Origin: Paenibacillus rhizovicinus
Lineage (GTDB): Bacteria > Bacillota > Bacilli > Paenibacillales > Paenibacillaceae
Length of the DNA: 64,000 nucleotides
Direction of reading: 5' to 3'
Assembly (NCBI RefSeq): GCF_010365285.1
Contig: NZ_CP048286.1
Coordinates: 4,302,046-4,366,045, forward strand
Both the position numbers and the translations under genes were made by a program. Position 1 is the first letter of the stretch, and every line of letters begins with the position of its first letter. This document shows positions 42,867 through 51,269 of this stretch, one piece after another. The notes below the pieces were generated by a model. The model made no database searches. It was not told the origin of the DNA and worked only from the letters and a program-made list of their open reading frames with translations.

Positions 42867-43808
42867 ATGCTAAGCGAGAAAATACGCAACAGAGAAACCG
42901 GTATAATTACTTATGGCATGACGCCGCCGAAGGAAACCTATCCGCCCGATCAGATCGCCGAAATTTCGCGCAAGCAATGCGAACGGCTTGAAGGACTTCC
43001 TATAGATGGCTTGATTTTGTACGACGTGCAGGAAGAGAGCGACCGTATCGATCAGGACAGGCCGTTCCCTTATTTGCGGACGGTGGAGCCGACGACATAC
43101 AGCAGGGACTATTTAAGCCGATTAAGCGTACCCAAGATCATTTATCGCTGCGTGGGCAAAGACTCGGAATCGCAGCTGTCGGAGTGGCTGCAAGCCGATC
43201 CTGGGCAAGAGCGTTTCTCCGTGTTCGTCGGTGCTTCCTCCAGCAAGCAGGCGGTCAGCCTGACATTGCCGGCCGCTTACGAGCTGAGCAGCACGGTGAA
43301 TCCGAAGCTGGCTTTCGGCGGCGTGGTCATTCCCGAGCGTCACCAGAAGAAGCACGACGAGCATCTGCGCATTGCGGACAAGATCCGCAGCGGCTGCCAG
43401 TTCTTCATCTCCCAAGCCGCGTACAACGTCGAGGCGGCGAAAGACTTCCTGTCGGATTACTATTATCACTGCCAGAACCAAGAAATCGACATGGTGCCGA
43501 TCTTGATCAACCTGGCCCCTTGCGGATCCGCCAAGACGCTGGACTTCATGAAGTGGCTCGGCATCAGCATTCCGAAGTGGCTGGAGAACGATCTGAAGCA
43601 TTCCAACGACGTGCTGGACAAGTCCATCCGGCTGTCGCAAAAGATTTTCGAGGAAATCTTCGAATTCGGCCTGGAGAAAGGCATTCCGCTCGGCTGCAGC
43701 GTGGAAAGCGTCTCGACGAGAAAAGTGGAAATCGAGGCCTCCATCCAGCTCGTTCACGATATTAAGGCCACGATGGAGAAACGGATGCGTCCGGCGATCA
43801 TCGTTTGA
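42867..43808 (+). CDS. Methylenetetrahydrofolate reductase-like protein
   Basis: 313 residues. MTHFR-like features of an FAD TIM barrel are GIITYGMTPPKETYPPDQ at the start, the strand LAFGGVVIPERHQKK and the following KIRSGCQFFISQAAYNVEAAKDF, which matches the CxFxxTQxxF region of MetF. The N-terminus differs from classical MetF, so it may be a divergent type or act on another one-carbon substrate. It is monocistronic between two terminators, without methionine-cycle genes or a visible S-box riboswitch upstream. Confidence in the fold is fair; in the reaction, low. Confidence 0.6.
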   Translation: MLSEKIRNRETGIITYGMTPPKETYPPDQIAEISRKQCERLEGLPIDGLILYDVQEESDRIDQDRPFPYLRTVEPTTYSRDYLSRLSVPKIIYRCVGKDSESQLSEWLQADPGQERFSVFVGASSSKQAVSLTLPAAYELSSTVNPKLAFGGVVIPERHQKKHDEHLRIADKIRSGCQFFISQAAYNVEAAKDFLSDYYYHCQNQEIDMVPILINLAPCGSAKTLDFMKWLGISIPKWLENDLKHSNDVLDKSIRLSQKIFEEIFEFGLEKGIPLGCSVESVSTRKVEIEASIQLVHDIKATMEKRMRPAIIV

Positions 43809-43817
43809 GTACAAGAC

Positions 43818-43845
43818 AAGGCTGCCGGTTTTCGGCGGCCTTTTG
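43818..43845 (+). terminator. Terminator after the MTHFR-like gene
   Basis: AAGGCTGCCG (43818-43827) pairs, with one G-T, with CGGCGGCCTT (43833-43842) and is followed by TTG. Confidence 0.8.
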
Positions 43846-43975
43846 TCGTAGATAGGGCAAGCGTGAAGGCCAGTCTTGCGTACGCGAGGGGCGGCAGAAC
43901 ACAGGGGGTTCGTCAGCGTAACTTTTTGCGATCGGATACGTCTCTAAGGATAGCGTTATCGAAGGAGGAATCGTT

Positions 43976-44242
43976 ATGAAAGCCGTTATGCGATGCATCC
44001 TCTATGCAGCGCTGGCAGGGGGCTTGATGAATCTGCTCGACGAGCTCTATCATGACTATCGGAGGCGGGAGATCGTTCATAGCCTTGAAACGAGCCCGTC
44101 CGCGAACATCATTCAATACTTTCCGCAAACCTTCCATTTCTATCTCATCACGAACTCCCAAGTGCTGGACGTAGCGATTATTGCCGGTCTCACCTTCTGT
44201 GCCTGCTTCGCGGCAACCCGGCTGGTGAAGAAATCCCGGTAA
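43976..44242 (+). CDS. Small two-helix membrane protein of unknown function
   Basis: 88 residues; the ATG follows AAGGAGG (43960-43966 region). One hydrophobic segment at the N-terminus (MRCILYAALAGGLMNLL) and one near the C-terminus (VLDVAIIAGLTFCACFAATRL) flank a polar middle that includes YHDYRRREIVHSLE. I do not recognise the family. It lies upstream of the leader-peptide unit at 44.3 kb and may share its transcript. Confidence 0.65.
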   Translation: MKAVMRCILYAALAGGLMNLLDELYHDYRRREIVHSLETSPSANIIQYFPQTFHFYLITNSQVLDVAIIAGLTFCACFAATRLVKKSR

Positions 44243-44287
44243 TGGCTTCGGAATTTCAGTTCTAACCGTATCTCTGGAGGTGAACGC

Positions 44288-44311
44288 ATGAAATTGTTGG
44301 ACGATCTCTAA
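44288..44311 (+). CDS. Seven-residue leader peptide (MKLLDDL)
   Basis: A minimal reading frame with an excellent ribosome binding site (GGAGG at 44276-44280, seven-base spacing). Its stop codon TAA lies inside the 5' arm of a 13-bp hairpin that hides the ribosome binding site of the next gene. A ribosome finishing this peptide would cover and open that arm. It looks like a translational switch rather than a functional peptide. Confidence 0.6.
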   Translation: MKLLDDL

Positions 44312-44334
44312 CTTCCCCCAAGGAGGTTAGAGAT
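44304..44334 (+). promoter_or_regulatory. Shine-Dalgarno-sequestering hairpin
   Basis: ATCTCTAACTTCC (44304-44316) pairs over 13 bp (one G-T) with GGAGGTTAGAGAT (44322-44334) around a CCCAA loop. The 3' arm contains the ribosome binding site and the first bases of the start codon of the gene at 44333. No T-run follows, so it is not a terminator. Confidence 0.75.
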
Positions 44335-44608
44335 GATGAGCAGAAGCTTCAAGAAGACGCCGGTCTGCAAAGACCCGTGCTCGAAATGGATGAAACGACA
44401 AGCAAGCAAGGCAGTAAGACGATACGACGCCGATCTGAATGCCGGAGGCGGGTACCGCAAAGTATTTTGTTCCTGGAACCTCTGCGATTACCGGTTTATC
44501 CAAACCAAACAGCAGGCCGCATTGGAATGGGAGCGGGATATTGCGTACCGCCGCCATACGTTAGAGCAAGCGCTGATGAATTGGCACAAGTATTATCGGC
44601 GAAAATAG
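44333..44608 (+). CDS. Small basic Cys-containing protein of unknown function
   Basis: 91 residues, strongly basic. The start SRSFKKTPVCKDPCSKWMKRQ and the segment KVFCSWNLCDYRFI carry two Cys pairs (CKDPC and CSWNLC), which could bind a metal or nucleic acid. The C-terminal half is helical and aromatic. I recall similar short conserved hypothetical proteins in Firmicutes and Bacteroidetes but no function. Start at ATG 44333 or 44336. Expression should depend on translation of the seven-codon leader upstream, because the ribosome binding site is locked in a hairpin. Confidence 0.75.
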   Translation: MMSRSFKKTPVCKDPCSKWMKRQASKAVRRYDADLNAGGGYRKVFCSWNLCDYRFIQTKQQAALEWERDIAYRRHTLEQALMNWHKYYRRK

Positions 44609-44709
44609 CAAGTAGATGCATGAAAGGAAGCGCTGGTCAGGGGAGTACCGGCGCTTTTCTTACCGCTGCGCAAGCTGGGAAAGTTTTCTGATATCGAAGG
44701 AGGATCTAG

Positions 44710-45309
44710 ATGAAACGGATGCCTTTCGAGCGGCCGACCGAGCATTATGACGAGCGGCTGTTCCCGATAGACGAGCAACTCTGCGCTTTGCTGAAACAAC
44801 GCAAGGACCTGTCGAACGATCCCGGATATCCGCCGTTCGAGTACATAACGAAATGGGCAGCCGATTACGGATTTTATGACGATTACTTGAAGGTATTCTT
44901 CAGCACTCTCATCGGAGAGCAGCATTACAGGCCGCAAGTCGAACCGGCCGGATTCCGAACGCTTATCCCCGTCCTGCGATCCGCTCAGCACGGCCCGTTC
45001 TTCTATACGGTGACCTCCATCCGGCAATACGGGAATGCGAGCGTGCTCACTTTTGCGGCCGACTGGGATGTGAATGACGAACGGGAATCGCTGTCCGACA
45101 GGCCACGTCATTTCGAACTCTCCGTCGGGGAGAAGTACGACTGCCGCTTCGAGAGCGGGGGAGGGAGCACCGGGCATTCGGCTGCGAACTACGTCATTTC
45201 GCCGCCGCTGCCCGACGACCTGTCCGGTCTGGCTTTCGTGTTCAAGGAGTCCGGGAACGCGTTCAAGCAGCGGCGGAGCAGTGTTGAAATCGTGATTGAG
45301 GCAGAGTGA
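44710..45309 (+). CDS. Conserved hypothetical protein
   Basis: 199 residues; the ATG follows AAGGAGG. The N-terminal half is helical and charged (RLFPIDEQLCALLKQRKDLS, then WAADYGFYDDYLKVFFSTLIGE). The C-terminal half is beta-rich (GPFFYTVTSIRQYGNASVLTFAADWDV, then LSGLAFVFKESG). No signal peptide or membrane helix is visible. The layout resembles small Paenibacillus proteins often annotated only as hypothetical. Function unknown; no operon link beyond 94 bp to the GH32-like gene. Confidence 0.7.
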   Translation: MKRMPFERPTEHYDERLFPIDEQLCALLKQRKDLSNDPGYPPFEYITKWAADYGFYDDYLKVFFSTLIGEQHYRPQVEPAGFRTLIPVLRSAQHGPFFYTVTSIRQYGNASVLTFAADWDVNDERESLSDRPRHFELSVGEKYDCRFESGGGSTGHSAANYVISPPLPDDLSGLAFVFKESGNAFKQRRSSVEIVIEAE

Positions 45310-45403
45310 TCGGGCGGCTCAGGGAGAGTCGAAGATACAGGACATGCCATTCGCGTCGATCGTCCGGAAGCGGCGGTCGGCATAATCGGGGGAGTAGCCG
45401 GAG

Positions 45404-47296
45404 ATGAGCCATTTACAGGGGAATACAGAGGCGCCGTTGTACGCCGATTTGGTCATTGAACAAGGCGATGCGTCGCAGCCGTTCAGTTGGGGACGCGTGA
45501 ACCGCTTCGCGATCGGCTTTGAAATCGCGGCGGGAGCCGGCGAGGGAGAATTGGTCAGCGCGGTTTCCTCCGCAATAGGCCGAGGGGTACGAATTTACGT
45601 GGGGTCGACGTCTGAGATGGAAGCGCTATCCTTGATTGCGGAGATGCATACGGACGCACGGACGGAGCCGCTTTCGCTGTCCATTCCATGGGCGCGTATC
45701 GGGGACGGACGTCACGACGTGCTGCTGCATGATGAGGGACATGCGGTTCGGCTGTACGTGGATGGCATTCTCGTCGACGAGGATTGGCCGATGGGAACCG
45801 TCGATTGGAGCGATGCAGCCGTTCGGGCGTATGCCGGCACTGCCAATATCATCCTAAGCAGGGATGCGGCAGCGCCCGAAGCTGAGGGTGCCGAACTTGA
45901 GGGGCAGGCGGAGCTTGCCGAACGCTATCTAGGCAAAGAGCCGGCAACGGTGCAGTACTGGCGTCCGCGCGGCATGCGAACGGGCGTCGGCGACTGCATG
46001 CCGTTCTTCGACGGCACGACGTTCCGGCTCTATTATCTCTACGACCGGCGCGGCCATGCCAGCAAGTGGGGGCTCGGCGCGCATCAATGGGGGCAAATCT
46101 CGACGAAGGATTTTATCCATTGGGAGCATCACCCCATCGCGGTGGGCATTACGGAAGAAGGAGAAGGATCGATCTGTACGGGCTCCGTCTTCTTGAAAGA
46201 CGGGATCTATTACGCCTACTATGCCGTCCGGGCGGTCGACGGTTCGCCGGCACGCCTGACCTATGCAGTCAGCGAAGACGGTATCCGGTTCGCGAAGACA
46301 GATGCCGAGATCCGTCTGTCCGCGCGATTCACGCTTTCCTCGGTCCGCGACCCCCATGTGTTTCAAGATGCGGACGGGACGTACCATATGCTCGTGACGA
46401 CGAGCCTTGTCGCGCCGGGCCTCGGCGGCGAAGTTAACCATCAGGGCTGCCTTGTCCATCTCGTATCGGACAATCTGACCGAATGGGAAGAGCGCGGACC
46501 GTTCATCGTTCCCGGCTATCACGACGAGCCGGAATGCTCGGATATCTTCGAGTGGAACGGCTGGTATTATCTCATCTTCAGCAATGACGGACTGGCGCGT
46601 TACCGGCATTCCCGCACGATGGCGGGGCCGTGGCTGCGGCCGGCGATGGACGTGCTCGACTGCGTGCAGTGGCGCGTTCCCAAGACGGCACCGTTCCCGG
46701 AAGATCGGCGCATCGCTGCAGGATTCTTGTCTTCGCCGGGCCAGTACGCCGGAGAGCTGGTCTTCCGCGAGCTGGTGCAGCATGCGGACGGCTCGCTCGG
46801 GCTGGCATTCGTGCCGGAGCTGAGAGAGGCGTCAGGTCCGGCGCTGTCGATCGATAGCTGCACGCTGGCTGACTTCAACGGATTCGTCTCGCGCAGCATC
46901 GGGGCGTTTCAGTCAGACTATGTGCTCGCGTTCGACGTCACCGCGCAGTATCCGAACATGTACTTCGGCTTCTCCGTTTCGGGAGCGGCAGGTTTCGCGG
47001 ACGGTCACGACGTTCGTTTCGAACCGTCGGCCCGCAAGGTCGGCGTCCATCGTATCCGTGCGCGCTCGCTGCAGGAGGACGAATCGTCCTCCATCTATCA
47101 CGTCGAGGGGCTGACGGAGAAGGTGTCCGTGGAGGCGGTCGTCAAGTCCGGCTGGATCGACCTGTGCGTCAACGGCAGCCGGACGCTGATCTCCAGAATC
47201 GACGGCGCAAACGGGCATCTTCATCTGCGCTTCTTCGCCCAATTCGGGTCGGCGGCGTTTGAAGGCGTGTCCGTACGGCCATTGGCTGTGGAGTAA
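45404..47296 (+). CDS. GH32-like beta-propeller glycosidase with N-terminal lectin-like domain
   Basis: 630 residues; GGGGGAG lies eight bases before the ATG. Residues ~10-155 form a LamG-like beta-sandwich (WARIGDGRHDVLLHDEGHAVRLYVDG). Residues ~180-470 are a five-bladed propeller of the GH32/GH43 clan: RDP at 315-317 and Glu377 in EPECSD are the transition-state stabiliser and acid/base motifs of GH32. The N-terminal WMNDPNG block is altered to WRPRG with GDCMPFFDG following (Asp197), so the nucleophile is less certain. C-terminal beta-sandwich ~490-630. No signal peptide is seen. It may cleave fructosides or related furanosides. Confidence 0.78.
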   Translation: MSHLQGNTEAPLYADLVIEQGDASQPFSWGRVNRFAIGFEIAAGAGEGELVSAVSSAIGRGVRIYVGSTSEMEALSLIAEMHTDARTEPLSLSIPWARIGDGRHDVLLHDEGHAVRLYVDGILVDEDWPMGTVDWSDAAVRAYAGTANIILSRDAAAPEAEGAELEGQAELAERYLGKEPATVQYWRPRGMRTGVGDCMPFFDGTTFRLYYLYDRRGHASKWGLGAHQWGQISTKDFIHWEHHPIAVGITEEGEGSICTGSVFLKDGIYYAYYAVRAVDGSPARLTYAVSEDGIRFAKTDAEIRLSARFTLSSVRDPHVFQDADGTYHMLVTTSLVAPGLGGEVNHQGCLVHLVSDNLTEWEERGPFIVPGYHDEPECSDIFEWNGWYYLIFSNDGLARYRHSRTMAGPWLRPAMDVLDCVQWRVPKTAPFPEDRRIAAGFLSSPGQYAGELVFRELVQHADGSLGLAFVPELREASGPALSIDSCTLADFNGFVSRSIGAFQSDYVLAFDVTAQYPNMYFGFSVSGAAGFADGHDVRFEPSARKVGVHRIRARSLQEDESSSIYHVEGLTEKVSVEAVVKSGWIDLCVNGSRTLISRIDGANGHLHLRFFAQFGSAAFEGVSVRPLAVE

Positions 47297-47512
47297 ATGG
47301 AGCGGTGCGATGGAGTCGTGGCGAGGAATAGCCGATGAGCGGCGATATGGAGCGACGGCACGCGGTGGCATAGGTACGGCACGCATGCGGCATGCCGCCG
47401 GACGGTCTTTACGTGATCTTCACGGAATAGGAGCTTTGGCGAATAGACAGCCATGTCCGGCATTTAGTAAACTATAGCCGTCGACTATCACATGCAATGG
47501 AGGTTGAGGAGT

Positions 47513-48511
47513 ATGGGGAAAATCGCACTATTCGGCTTTGGCCGTATCGGAAGACAGATGCTTCGCGTCGCGCTGCAGGACAAGCTTTTCGTACCGGTTT
47601 CCATTTCGGATATTAAGGATGAAGGCACGTTGGCCGCCTTGTTCGAGGTGGATACCAACTATAAACGCTGGCCGGAGGCGGTATCCTCCCGGGAAGGCAC
47701 GATGATCATCGGCGACCGCGAGATTGCGTACATCAATTCGTCCAAGGAAGTACCGGACTGGAACGCGCTTGGCGTCGATCTCGTCATCGATTGCACGGGC
47801 AGAGCCGTAACTCGTCCCGTTGCGCAGGTCCATCTGGACCGCGGCGCGAAACGCGTGCTGGTCAGCGGGCCGAGCAAGTCGCTTGAGGATTGCGATGCCG
47901 TGCTGCTGAAAGGCATCAACCTGGACAGCTTCGACCCGGACAAGCACCGCATCATCAGCATGGCGAGCTGCACGACCAACGCGCTGGCGCCGGTCGTTAA
48001 GCTGGTCAGAGAAAACTTCGGCATCAAGTACGGCCTGTTCTCCACCGTTCACTCCTACACCAATACGCAGTCGCTGACGGATCAGCCAATGAGAGATCGC
48101 CGCGATTCGTGGGCGGCGGCCGAGAATATTATTCCTTCTTCGTCCGGTGCGGCGAAGGCGCTCAAATTCATTTGGAACGACCTGCAGATTACGGGCAAAG
48201 CGTACCGCATCCCGACGCGCACCGGAAGCATCGCCGAGCTGAACCTGCTGACGGAGAAGCCGGTCACCGCCGAGCAGATCAACGATATGTTCCGCGCGGC
48301 TGCCAAGGAAGGCGAGCTGAAAGGCGTGCTGGACGTGCTGGAAGGCGAATGGGCGTCATCGCGAATCGTGGGCGACTCTCATTCCTCGATCATCGATCTG
48401 CCGCTGACTCAAGTGCAGGGCGAGCTGCTGTCCGTTGCGACCTGGTACGATAACGAATGGGGCTATGCCTCCCGCTTGGCCGAGGTTGCCGCTTTCTTGG
48501 CGAATTCATAA
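47513..48511 (+). CDS. Glyceraldehyde-3-phosphate dehydrogenase, orphan paralogue
   Basis: 332 residues from the ATG preceded by GAGGAG. NAD-binding GFGRIGRQ at the N-terminus; catalytic Cys153 in MASCTTNALAP and His180 in STVHSYTNTQ are both present; the end WYDNEWGYASRLAEVAAFL is canonical. Several strongly conserved places differ from housekeeping Gap, such as ISDIKDEGTLAALFEVDTNY near the cofactor pocket. It is not in a cggR-gap-pgk operon but stands alone between a GH32-like protein and an MDR dehydrogenase, so it is probably a second isoform with a special role. Confidence 0.92.
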   Translation: MGKIALFGFGRIGRQMLRVALQDKLFVPVSISDIKDEGTLAALFEVDTNYKRWPEAVSSREGTMIIGDREIAYINSSKEVPDWNALGVDLVIDCTGRAVTRPVAQVHLDRGAKRVLVSGPSKSLEDCDAVLLKGINLDSFDPDKHRIISMASCTTNALAPVVKLVRENFGIKYGLFSTVHSYTNTQSLTDQPMRDRRDSWAAAENIIPSSSGAAKALKFIWNDLQITGKAYRIPTRTGSIAELNLLTEKPVTAEQINDMFRAAAKEGELKGVLDVLEGEWASSRIVGDSHSSIIDLPLTQVQGELLSVATWYDNEWGYASRLAEVAAFLANS

Positions 48512-48562
48512 TTACATCGCAGGGCCGGAGACCGCGTTCTCCATAACCCTGCGTATCGGCCG

Positions 48563-48594
48563 GAGCCGCTCGAGAGAGCGGCTCTTTCTTTTTG
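48563..48594 (+). terminator. Terminator after the GAPDH gene
   Basis: GAGCCGCTC (48563-48571) pairs with GAGCGGCTC (48576-48584) across GAGA and is followed by TTTCTTTTT. Confidence 0.93.
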
Positions 48595-48710
48595 CCTGCT
48601 GCGGCCTGCCTGTAACGATGACAAAAAAAGCTTTCTTTAGGAGATGGAGTATGCGTTGGGCGGGTGGTACGATAGGCCTGACAATGAGCAGGAACCGGGA
48701 GGGTTTATAA

Positions 48711-49754
48711 ATGGGCAAACGAATGGATTTTATCGCGCCGAAGGAAATCGCGTTTCATGAGGTGGAAGAGAAGCAGCTGGCGGCAGGCGAGGTCAGGCTG
48801 ACGACGCTGTATTCGGGCATCAGCGCAGGCACGCAGCTGACGGCCTATCGCGGCATCAATCCGTTCGTGCATAAGCAATTCAACAACGAGCTGCGGGTTT
48901 TCGAACCGCGCACGGAGCCTTCATCTTCGCTGTACCCGGTTCATGGCGGCTGGGGCTATGAGGAGGTTGGCGTCGTTTCCGAAGTTGGGCCCGAGGTAAC
49001 CGGTGTCAGTGAAGGAGATGTCGTATACGGCACATGGGGACATCGTTCTTCGCATGTCGTCACGGGGCAATTCGCCAAGGATCACCTGCTGCCGGCGGGA
49101 CTCGACCCGGTCGCGGGCATCTATTCGCAAATGGGCGCTATCGCGCTGAACGCCATTCTGGATGCGGACATTCATCTCGGCGAAACGGTCGCCATCTTCG
49201 GGCAGGGAGTGCCCGGCCAGCTAGCGGCGCAATTGGCGCGGCTGAACGGATCGCGCGTGATCGTCGTCGATTTGGACGACTATCGGCTGGGTTTCTCCGA
49301 ACGTCTGGGCGCGGATCATACGATCAATTCAAGCAGCTGCGACGTGGCCAAACGCATTAAGGAACTGACGCGGGGCATGGGCGCGGATATCGCGATCGAG
49401 TTCACCGGCGTTTCCGCGGCACTGCATGAGGCGATCCGTTGTCTCGCGTATAACGGCCGCGTCGTGACGGCCGGATTCTATCAAGAGGGCGCAACGCAGC
49501 TGTATCTAGGCGAGGAGTTTCATCACAACCGCGCGCAGCTCATCTGTTCGCAGATCAGCGGCATCAATCCGCAGCTCACGCACCGCTGGGACCGGCTTCG
49601 GATGGAGCGCACCGTCATGGAACTGGCGCAATCCGGCCGGTTGAAACTGACGGAGCTGATCACGCACCGCGTGCCGTTCGGGCAGGCGGCGGACGCGTAC
49701 CGGATGCTGGATGCGCAGTCGGAGCCTGCTTTGCAAGTCGTGCTGCAGTTTTAA
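48711..49754 (+). CDS. MDR (zinc-type alcohol dehydrogenase-like) oxidoreductase
   Basis: 347 residues; the ATG follows GGGAGGG. GroES-like N-terminal domain (VRLTTLYSGISAGTQLTAYRG, in which the catalytic-zinc Cys of classical enzymes is replaced in SGISAGT), VHGGWGYEEVGVVSEVG, and a Rossmann domain with VAIFGQGVPGQLAAQLARL. Structural-zinc cysteines are missing. This subgroup resembles chlorophyllide/DOIA-type dehydrogenases working on sugars or cyclitols. Single gene; substrate unknown. Confidence 0.88.
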   Translation: MGKRMDFIAPKEIAFHEVEEKQLAAGEVRLTTLYSGISAGTQLTAYRGINPFVHKQFNNELRVFEPRTEPSSSLYPVHGGWGYEEVGVVSEVGPEVTGVSEGDVVYGTWGHRSSHVVTGQFAKDHLLPAGLDPVAGIYSQMGAIALNAILDADIHLGETVAIFGQGVPGQLAAQLARLNGSRVIVVDLDDYRLGFSERLGADHTINSSSCDVAKRIKELTRGMGADIAIEFTGVSAALHEAIRCLAYNGRVVTAGFYQEGATQLYLGEEFHHNRAQLICSQISGINPQLTHRWDRLRMERTVMELAQSGRLKLTELITHRVPFGQAADAYRMLDAQSEPALQVVLQF

Positions 49755-49883
49755 AGATCGTCCATGGAGCCTCCGGCGTTGTAGTGTGCCGGAGGTTTTG
49801 TTGGCGTTGTAGGATGCAGCAGAAAGGCTGACGGTGCGCAGCTTATGAGGCATGTCCGCACGTTCATGACGCGGAAGTTTGCT

Positions 49884-50070
49884 GTTGCAGGAGCAGCTCT
49901 TCTCGTGGTCACGTCGTCCGTGACGGCGTTGTCGCAGGAGCAGTGAATACGTCGTCCATGACGGCGGAGGCTGCCGCAGGAGCAGCGAACACATCGCCCG
50001 TGCCGGCGGAGGCAGCCGCAGGAGCAGCGAACACATCGTGCGTGACAGCGGAGGCTGTCGCTGGAGCAGC
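49884..50070. repeat. 42-bp tandem repeats
   Basis: The word GCCGCAGGAGCAGCGAACAC and its variants begin at 49884, 49931, 49973, 50015 and 50057; the last four are exactly 42 bp apart. The region 49755-50325 has no convincing gene, but a short signal-peptide-like frame starts at 49845 and runs into the array before a stop at 49944. The repeats may be the remnant of an eroded surface-protein gene. Confidence 0.75.
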
Positions 50071-50325
50071 TTTGCAGGGGGATCAGCCCGCCCGCCGCCG
50101 GGAAGAAGCGTACGGGAATCCACCCGTATCGGACAGCTTTCCCTCACTCTGCCGATTGCGCGGTCTGTATAATGGGAGGGAAATGCGGAGTGCGGGACGC
50201 TTGCGGCCATTGGCCGAATTGGCGATGATCCGCCGCGCTGGATATGGCGGGCATGAAGAGTCGGTGACCGCTCGAATACGATGCAAGTACGAAGCAGGGA
50301 TGAACATATAAGGGAGGAACCGAAA

Positions 50326-51147
50326 ATGCATCCATTGAATGAACGAATCCGGCTCATTACGAGAGCCGACGATGCCGGAAGCGCAAGGACGGCGGACCGC
50401 GCCATCTTGGAGACGATCGAGCGCGGCATCGTCCGCAACGTCTCCGTCATGGCCGTCGGGCCGAGCATCGAGCATGCGGCTGAACTGCTGGCAAGCAAGC
50501 AAGAGGTCTGCTTCGGCATCCATGCGACGTTGAACGCGGAGTGGACCGATGTCCGCTGGGGACCGGCTGCTCCGGCGAGTTCCGTTCCATCGCTGGTCGA
50601 GCCCGGCAGCGGCATGTTCAAGCAGACGCCGCAAGCCTTCTTGCAGCATCCGCCGTCGGTGGAGGATGTGCTGACGGAATTGCAGGCGCAGCTTGAACGC
50701 GTCAGAAGCTTGGGCTTCACGATCGGCTACGCGGATCAGCACATGGTGTTCGAATGGGCCATGCCGCAAATCGCCGAGCCGTTCGACCGCTGGTGCGAGC
50801 GCGAAGGCATTCGCAACTTCCGTCGCTACGGCCAGCCGCTGCCGCAAGCGGCGAATGCGGACGGCGAAGTGCATGCGGACGGCGAAGTGCAGCAGCGCGA
50901 TCCCGTCGCGGCATTCATCGCCCGGCTGGAAAGCGCTCCGCCTGGCCAATACCTCATCGTCGGCCATCCCGGCTATGACGATGCGGAAATGCGCCGGATG
51001 GGTTCCCCGGACTATCCGTCCGAACGGGTCGTATCGGACCGAATCAACGAGCGGCTGATCTATACGCATCCGGACGTGCTCGCCTGCTGCGAGCGGCTCG
51101 GCATCGTGCCGATTCGTTACGATGAAGCGCTGCTTCTTAAGGCATAG
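50326..51147 (+). CDS. ChbG/YdjC-like carbohydrate deacetylase
   Basis: 273 residues; the ATG follows AGGGAGG. The YdjC fold is recognised by RLITRADDAGSARTADRAI, where Asp15-Asp16 belong to the metal site, His66 in CFGIHATLN, His139 in YADQHMVFEW, and GHPGYDDAEMRRM. ChbG-type enzymes remove an N-acetyl group from chito-oligosaccharides; related members act on other acetylated sugars. A perfect 18-bp direct duplication at 50857-50892 repeats Ala-Asp-Gly-Glu-Val in a surface loop. Cytoplasmic. It may serve pectin or amino-sugar use with the GH28 enzyme downstream. Confidence 0.88.
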   Translation: MHPLNERIRLITRADDAGSARTADRAILETIERGIVRNVSVMAVGPSIEHAAELLASKQEVCFGIHATLNAEWTDVRWGPAAPASSVPSLVEPGSGMFKQTPQAFLQHPPSVEDVLTELQAQLERVRSLGFTIGYADQHMVFEWAMPQIAEPFDRWCEREGIRNFRRYGQPLPQAANADGEVHADGEVQQRDPVAAFIARLESAPPGQYLIVGHPGYDDAEMRRMGSPDYPSERVVSDRINERLIYTHPDVLACCERLGIVPIRYDEALLLKA

Positions 51148-51269
51148 CGGAACGTTGTAAATGGCCGAGTGCAGGGCGTTGCGGAGGGAGCGGAGTGCGA
51201 ACGGTTCTTGCGGACTAACCACACAAGCGATTGATTAATGGTTCAAACGATTAACGCGGCTAACGAATC

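Noticed and set aside
44304..44334. Rho-independent terminator
   Set aside because: The stem is strong but there is no T-run, and the 3' arm contains the ribosome binding site and start codon of the next gene.
49943..50311. A plus-strand coding gene over the 42-bp repeats
   Set aside because: No ribosome binding site, the first half is an array of Ala-rich repeats, and the second half overlaps the control region of the deacetylase gene with no domain.
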